From Actinomycetota bacterium (GTDB lineage Bacteria > Actinomycetota > Actinomycetes > Streptosporangiales > Streptosporangiaceae): a stretch of 9,907 bases of DNA. The stretch is from NCBI GenBank assembly GCA_003168295.1, contig PMST01000127.1, positions 1-9,907 of the forward strand, in the 5' to 3' direction. Under the pieces are notes generated by a model. The model was not told where the DNA came from. It ran no database searches and saw only the letters and a program-made list of their open reading frames with translations. The number at the start of each line of letters is the position of its first letter. Within the stretch, counting starts at the first letter, position 1. The translations under genes and the position numbers were made by a program. Positions 7,246 through 9,907 of the stretch are shown piece after piece.

Positions 7246-8030
7246 GCCATGCTCTCGGCGAAGATCATCTCGCCGACCTGATCGGCCACCTCGGCCCGGG
7301 CGTCGGCCGGCAGCAGATCGTCGGTGATGAGCACGTCCACCTCGCTCAGGTCGGCGAACGAGCTCAGGCTGACCAGGCCCCACTTGGTGTGATCGGCCAG
7401 CACCACGACACGGCGCGCGACCCGGATGAAGGTCCGGTTGGTCTCGGCCTCCGCCAGGTTGGGCGCGGTCAGCCCGGCCTGGGCGTCGAAGCCGTAGCAG
7501 CCGAGGAAGAGCAGGTCGAAGTGGAGCGACCGGATGGTCAGATCGGCGACCGGGCCCACCAGCGCGTCCGAGGCCGTACGGACCCCACCGGTCAGCACCA
7601 CCGGGTCGGCCACGCAATCTAGCCCCCGCGTCCCGCTGAACACGTTGGTCACCCGCAGCGAGTTCGTGACGATGGTGAGCCCGGGCACGTCGAGCAGGCA
7701 CTGAGCCAGCGCGAACGTGGTCGTCCCGGCGGCCAGCCCGATCGCCATGCCCGGCTGGACCAGGTCCGCGGCGGCCCGGGCGATCGCGGTCTTCTCCGGC
7801 CGCTCGAGCACCAGCTTGGCCTCGAAGCCGGGGTCGTGGCTGGCAGGTGTCCCCGGCAGGACCGCGCCGCCGTGCACCTTCTCCACCAGGCCATCGCGGG
7901 CGAGCACCTCAAGGTCCCGCCGGACGGTCATGTCCGAAACGCCGAGTCGCTGGGTGAGATCGCTGACCCGTGCGCTGCCGTCGCTTCTGACGGCCTGCAG
8001 GATGAGCGACTGGCGGTGTCTGGCTAGCAT
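7224..8030 (-). CDS. DeoR/GlpR-family transcriptional repressor
   Basis: The 268-aa protein is a typical DeoR-family regulator of sugar metabolism. An N-terminal winged helix-turn-helix spans about residues 4-57 (ARHRQSLILQAV, then SDMTVRRDLEVLARDGLV with the recognition helix near 32-43, then HGGAV). A DeoR C-terminal sensor domain follows at about 78-235, with AAGTTTFALA (100-109), TNS (122-124), LTGGV (146-150), FLGCYGFDAQAGLTAPNLAEAETNR (175-199) and ADHTKWG (212-218). Such domains usually bind a phosphorylated sugar and release DNA. The usual Asp-Ser-Gly-Thr-Thr pocket reads AAGTT here, lacking the Asp. ATG 8030 has a strong GGAGGGG Shine-Dalgarno at 8 nt spacing. It is divergent from a sugar-type binding protein gene across a long control region, so that transporter and itself are the likely targets. 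The specific effector cannot be read. Confidence 0.93.
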   Translation of the reverse strand: MLARHRQSLILQAVRSDGSARVSDLTQRLGVSDMTVRRDLEVLARDGLVEKVHGGAVLPGTPASHDPGFEAKLVLERPEKTAIARAAADLVQPGMAIGLAAGTTTFALAQCLLDVPGLTIVTNSLRVTNVFSGTRGLDCVADPVVLTGGVRTASDALVGPVADLTIRSLHFDLLFLGCYGFDAQAGLTAPNLAEAETNRTFIRVARRVVVLADHTKWGLVSLSSFADLSEVDVLITDDLLPADARAEVADQVGEMIFAESMAASLTGS

Positions 8031-8167
8031 CCGTGCGTCCCCTCCTCGTCCTTCTCGCGGACGGCGCCGGGGCCGGCGGAGGCCCCGGACCGCGCCATCC
8101 GTCCACGATGAGACGTTTGCTCCCGGTGTTCGGTTCCGTGCATCGATGTCGGAAGCAGTAAACGGTT

Positions 8168-8195
8168 GGATCAGGTACCGCCGCTATCCTGATCC
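8168..8195. promoter_or_regulatory. Perfect 8-bp inverted repeat, candidate repressor operator
   Basis: GGATCAGG (8168-8175) and CCTGATCC (8188-8195) are exact inverted copies around a 12-nt spacer. Centre-to-centre distance is 20 nt, about two helical turns, which suits a dimeric or tetrameric DNA-binding protein. The site lies about 140 nt upstream of the DeoR-family start, on its 5' side, so autoregulation is the simplest idea. A short RNA hairpin is an alternative. No second copy is visible elsewhere in the control region. Confidence 0.4.
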
Positions 8196-8312
8196 GGGCG
8201 GCACGATCGAGCATCGGGGCTGGTCAGCTGCGGTGGTCCGCGTCCGGGTCCGTGGCGGCCCCCACATCCGGCCCGCCCCCGGGCAGTCCGTGTCGATGGT
8301 GTTTCGCGATCG

Positions 8313-8350
8313 TTGCCAATTAGTGACTTGTTAGCGTTAACATCGACAAG
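8313..8350 (+). promoter_or_regulatory. LacI-type operator-like palindrome with an overlapping possible promoter
   Basis: TGTTAGCGTTAACA (8329-8342) differs little from the symmetric TGTTAGCGCTAACA pattern recognised by many LacI-family sugar repressors in actinobacteria. A wider dyad with a different centre, CTTGT (8327-8331) and ACAAG (8346-8350) around GTTAAC, overlaps it. TTGCCA (8313-8318) and TAACAT (8338-8343) could form a -35/-10 pair with a rather long 19-nt spacer, so a bound repressor would cover the -10. The site faces the sugar-type binding protein gene about 520 nt downstream. No LacI-family gene is in the window. Confidence 0.45.
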
Positions 8351-8533
8351 CATGTTCCTGGCCGTGATGGGTTGATCACTCTGGTACGGACGAGGTCGTG
8401 GTTACATTGGGTTACCTGTGCGGCATGAATCAGTATGGCCGCGGGGAAATAACCGAAACAGGCTGTCGGCCGGAACGGCAAGGGGGGATGCGGCAGACCG
8501 AGGATCACGTCAGCGATGGCCTTTCGTTCGGCG

Positions 8534-8553
8534 GGCATGGTCGGACTCATGCC
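8534..8553. other. Small GGCATG/CATGCC stem-loop
   Basis: GGCATG (8534-8539) and CATGCC (8548-8553) are exact inverted copies around an 8-nt loop, about 50 nt upstream of the -35 of the main promoter candidate. It could be an operator or, if transcribed from the upstream promoter, an RNA hairpin. A 6-bp repeat of this kind may also be chance. Confidence 0.25.
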
Positions 8554-8603
8554 AAGGCTGATATCGAAACGGGCTCAGTTCACAATTGGGCCTGCGCGGA
8601 GGC

Positions 8604-8633
8604 TTGACAGGTGATCATGAACGGCCCTAGCGT
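8604..8633 (+). promoter_or_regulatory. Housekeeping-type promoter for the sugar-binding protein gene
   Basis: TTGACA (8604-8609) is a perfect -35 hexamer and TAGCGT (8628-8633) fits the actinobacterial TANNNT -10, with an 18-nt spacer. Transcription would start near 8640, leaving an untranslated leader of about 225 nt before the ATG at 8865. It is the best promoter match in the control region. A second TTGACA at 8675-8680 has no convincing -10 partner. Confidence 0.5.
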
Positions 8634-8713
8634 CGGCCACGGATCGCCCGGCGACAGCGAATACCGGTCGCAATTTGACAACGGTGCGGTTACGCCAGGC
8701 GAACTAACGGGGC

Positions 8714-8757
8714 CAGACAGACGAAAATGTCGGGGCAGACAGACCGCAAAGAATGTC
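8714..8757 (+). repeat. Two CAGACAGAC direct repeats, each followed by ATGTC
   Basis: CAGACAGAC occurs at 8714-8722 and 8736-8744, a 22-nt period or about two helical turns. Each copy is followed, after 4 or 8 nt, by ATGTC (8727-8731 and 8753-8757), so each unit also contains an inverted GACA/TGTC pair. The repeats lie downstream of the predicted transcription start at about 8640. They could be an operator acting as a roadblock or alternative hairpins in the leader RNA. No known regulator is recognised. Confidence 0.35.
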
Positions 8758-8851
8758 TTCACGTTATCTCTCTCGCGACGAAGTCAACGGGACTCGCCGC
8801 GCACGCTGCGGGCTTGGCTCGGGAGAGCATCCCGTCCAGGGAAAATTCCAT

Positions 8852-8856
8852 GGAGG
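8852..8856 (+). promoter_or_regulatory. Strong Shine-Dalgarno that decides the binding-protein start
   Basis: GGAGG at 8852-8856 lies 8 nt before ATG 8865, an ideal spacing. An in-frame ATG also exists at 8850, but it overlaps this Shine-Dalgarno and has none of its own. The start at 8865 is therefore preferred. Confidence 0.8.
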
Positions 8857-8864
8857 TCCTTTAC

Positions 8865-9907
8865 ATGAGGAAAAAGATAGACCCGGTAGTCGACGAAGCG
8901 ATTGAGACCCTGAACATGAAGGACGGGCCTTCTCGCCGGCGGCTGCTCGAGGGCGCGGGCCTGTTCAGCGCGACGGCGGCCGCCTCGGCGCTTATCGCGG
9001 CGTGCAGCAGTTCATCGTCAAGCTCGGCCGGCACGTCCGGCACGTCCGGAGCGGCGAAGGCAGCGGCGGGCAACTTCCCCACCACGCCCAAGTGGCAATT
9101 CACCTTCGTCAACCACGTCACGGACAACTCGTTCTTCACGCCGACTCAGTACGGCTTCGCGGACGCCGCCGCCATCCTCGGAATTCCGACGCCGCACTGG
9201 ACCGGTGCCCTGTCCACCCAGTCGACGGTGCCGACCATGCTGTCGGCCTTCAACGACGCGGTCACGGCCGGCTCGCCCGGCATCGCCACCACCGTGGTCG
9301 CGGCCACCTCGTTCATCAGCCCGATCGACTCCGCGCTGTCCGCGGGCATCCCGGTGGTCACGTACAACGCCAACGGTTCCACCGCCAGCCCCACGAACGG
9401 CCTCGCCTACATCGGCCAGGACCTGTATGCGTCCGGCCAGGAAGTCGGCACCCGGCTCGCCTCGCTGATGAAGAAGGGCGACACAGCGGTGGGCGTCATC
9501 GCGCAGCCCGGCTCGCTGAACATCCAGCCGCGTCTGGACGGCGCGACGGCCGCGCTGCAGGCCGCGGGCATGACCGTGATGTTCGGGAACAAGGGCTTCG
9601 ATGGGGGCGCCTCGGCCTCGCAGGAAGCCACCGCGGTGCCCGAGTTCGTCCAGTCCCACGGGTCCAAGATCCAGGGCATCTTCGCCGTCGACGGCGGCGA
9701 CACCGCCCTGCTCGGCTCGACGCTGAAGAAGAACAACCTGGTGGGCAAGGTGGCGGCGGGCGGCTTCGACCTCGAGCCGCAGACCCTGACCGCGATCGCG
9801 GCCGGCGAGATCAGCTTCACCATCGACCAGTCGCCGTACCTGCAGGGCTTCCTGCCCACGATCTACCTCTACCTGTGGCAGCTGTCCGGCGGGCTGGTGA
9901 ACCCGGC
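8865..9907 (+). CDS. Sugar-type ABC transporter substrate-binding protein, Tat-exported lipoprotein, 3' end outside the window
   Basis: This is the binding component of a ribose/simple-sugar class ABC importer (type 1 periplasmic binding fold, Peripla_BP_4-like). 347 residues are visible and the end lies past the right edge. The N-terminus carries a twin-arginine motif, SRRRLL at 23-28, then a hydrophobic core and a lipobox ending in Cys47 (LIAAC), so it should be exported folded by Tat and then lipidated. A seven-serine run and a Gly/Ser/Thr/Ala linker (48-70) tether the binding domain. The fold begins at WQFTFVNHVTDNSFFTPTQYGF (77-98). GIPVVTYNAN (161-170), GQDLYASGQEVG (184-195), IFAVDGGDTALL (272-283) and FTIDQSPYLQGFLP (318-331) are typical of the family. 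The 22 residues before the arginines form an unusually long n-region. Ligand specificity cannot be read; inositol, ribose and other monosaccharides are possible. The permease and ATPase genes are presumably downstream. Confidence 0.92.
   Translation, partial: MRKKIDPVVDEAIETLNMKDGPSRRRLLEGAGLFSATAAASALIAACSSSSSSSAGTSGTSGAAKAAAGNFPTTPKWQFTFVNHVTDNSFFTPTQYGFADAAAILGIPTPHWTGALSTQSTVPTMLSAFNDAVTAGSPGIATTVVAATSFISPIDSALSAGIPVVTYNANGSTASPTNGLAYIGQDLYASGQEVGTRLASLMKKGDTAVGVIAQPGSLNIQPRLDGATAALQAAGMTVMFGNKGFDGGASASQEATAVPEFVQSHGSKIQGIFAVDGGDTALLGSTLKKNNLVGKVAAGGFDLEPQTLTAIAAGEISFTIDQSPYLQGFLPTIYLYLWQLSGGLVNP

Larger units (their letters stand above)
8031..8864. other. Long divergent control region between the DeoR gene and the sugar-binding protein gene
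   Basis: These 834 nt hold no gene I can support. The part nearest the repressor is GC-rich, while 8300-8850 is clearly poorer in GC than the coding regions and lacks their third-position bias. From left to right I see an 8-bp inverted repeat (8168-8195), a LacI-like palindrome (8327-8350), a GGTTAC direct repeat with 10-nt period (8400-8415), a GGCATG/CATGCC hairpin (8534-8553), a consensus promoter (8604-8633) and a CAGACAGAC direct repeat (8714-8744). A transcript from that promoter would have a leader of about 225 nt. Several short open frames run through here, but their codon use is unlike the neighbours and none resembles a known protein. Confidence 0.6.

Noticed and set aside
8320..8607. 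Short open frames on both strands (8398-8607 plus, 8320-8550 minus)
   Set aside because: Their composition is unlike the coding regions here, no Shine-Dalgarno was found convincing, and the translations resemble no known protein.
8611..8868. Plus-strand 85-codon frame whose stop overlaps the ATG of the sugar-binding protein gene (ATGA)
   Set aside because: The 4-nt overlap looks like translational coupling, but codon use lacks the G/C third-position bias of the real genes, the start overlaps the promoter spacer, and the true gene has its own strong Shine-Dalgarno.

Overview
The window comes from a high-GC actinobacterium. Coding regions are strongly biased to G or C at third codon positions. 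The isoprenoid/protease block dxr-rseP-ispG has the order known from Streptomyces and Mycobacterium, and the IspG protein closely resembles streptomycete IspG as I remember it. The exact family is not decidable by eye; a soil actinomycete is the safest statement. Nearly everything here is ordinary chromosome. I see no mobile element, CRISPR array, tRNA or rRNA, and no convincing undescribed system. The less ordinary material is regulatory or repetitive DNA between genes.

Layout from left to right. (1) 1-781, minus: the N-terminal 260 residues of a NitT/TauT-type ABC transporter binding lipoprotein, cut by the window edge. (2) 782-1225: intergenic DNA with a possible degraded coding remnant. 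(3) 1226-1486, plus: a small DUF3618 membrane protein, ending at a strong GC hairpin shared with the convergent gcvH. (4) 1541-3093, minus: gcvT-gcvH, two glycine-cleavage genes 2 nt apart. Only 22 nt away, and divergent, lies a pterin-4a-carbinolamine dehydratase gene (3116-3397, plus). (5) 3478-7179, plus: dxr, rseP and ispG. The two MEP-pathway enzymes flank a site-2 intramembrane protease. (6) 7224-8030, minus: a DeoR/GlpR-type repressor convergent with ispG; the junction contains three degenerate 29-nt tandem units. (7) 8031-8864: a long divergent control region with several candidate operators and a good -35/-10 promoter. (8) 8865-9907, plus: a Tat-exported, sugar-type ABC transporter binding lipoprotein running off the right edge.

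How the genes fit together. GcvT and GcvH pass the glycine-derived one-carbon unit to tetrahydrofolate, while the divergent dehydratase acts on oxidised pterins, so both sides of that tiny promoter region handle pterin cofactors. Dxr and IspG are the committed step and a late Fe-S step of isoprenoid precursor synthesis. RseP is probably only a genomic neighbour by conserved order. The DeoR regulator and the sugar-binding protein probably form a sugar-uptake locus, whose permease and ATPase genes would lie to the right of the window. One candidate operator there looks more like a LacI-family site than a DeoR site, so a second regulator is possible.
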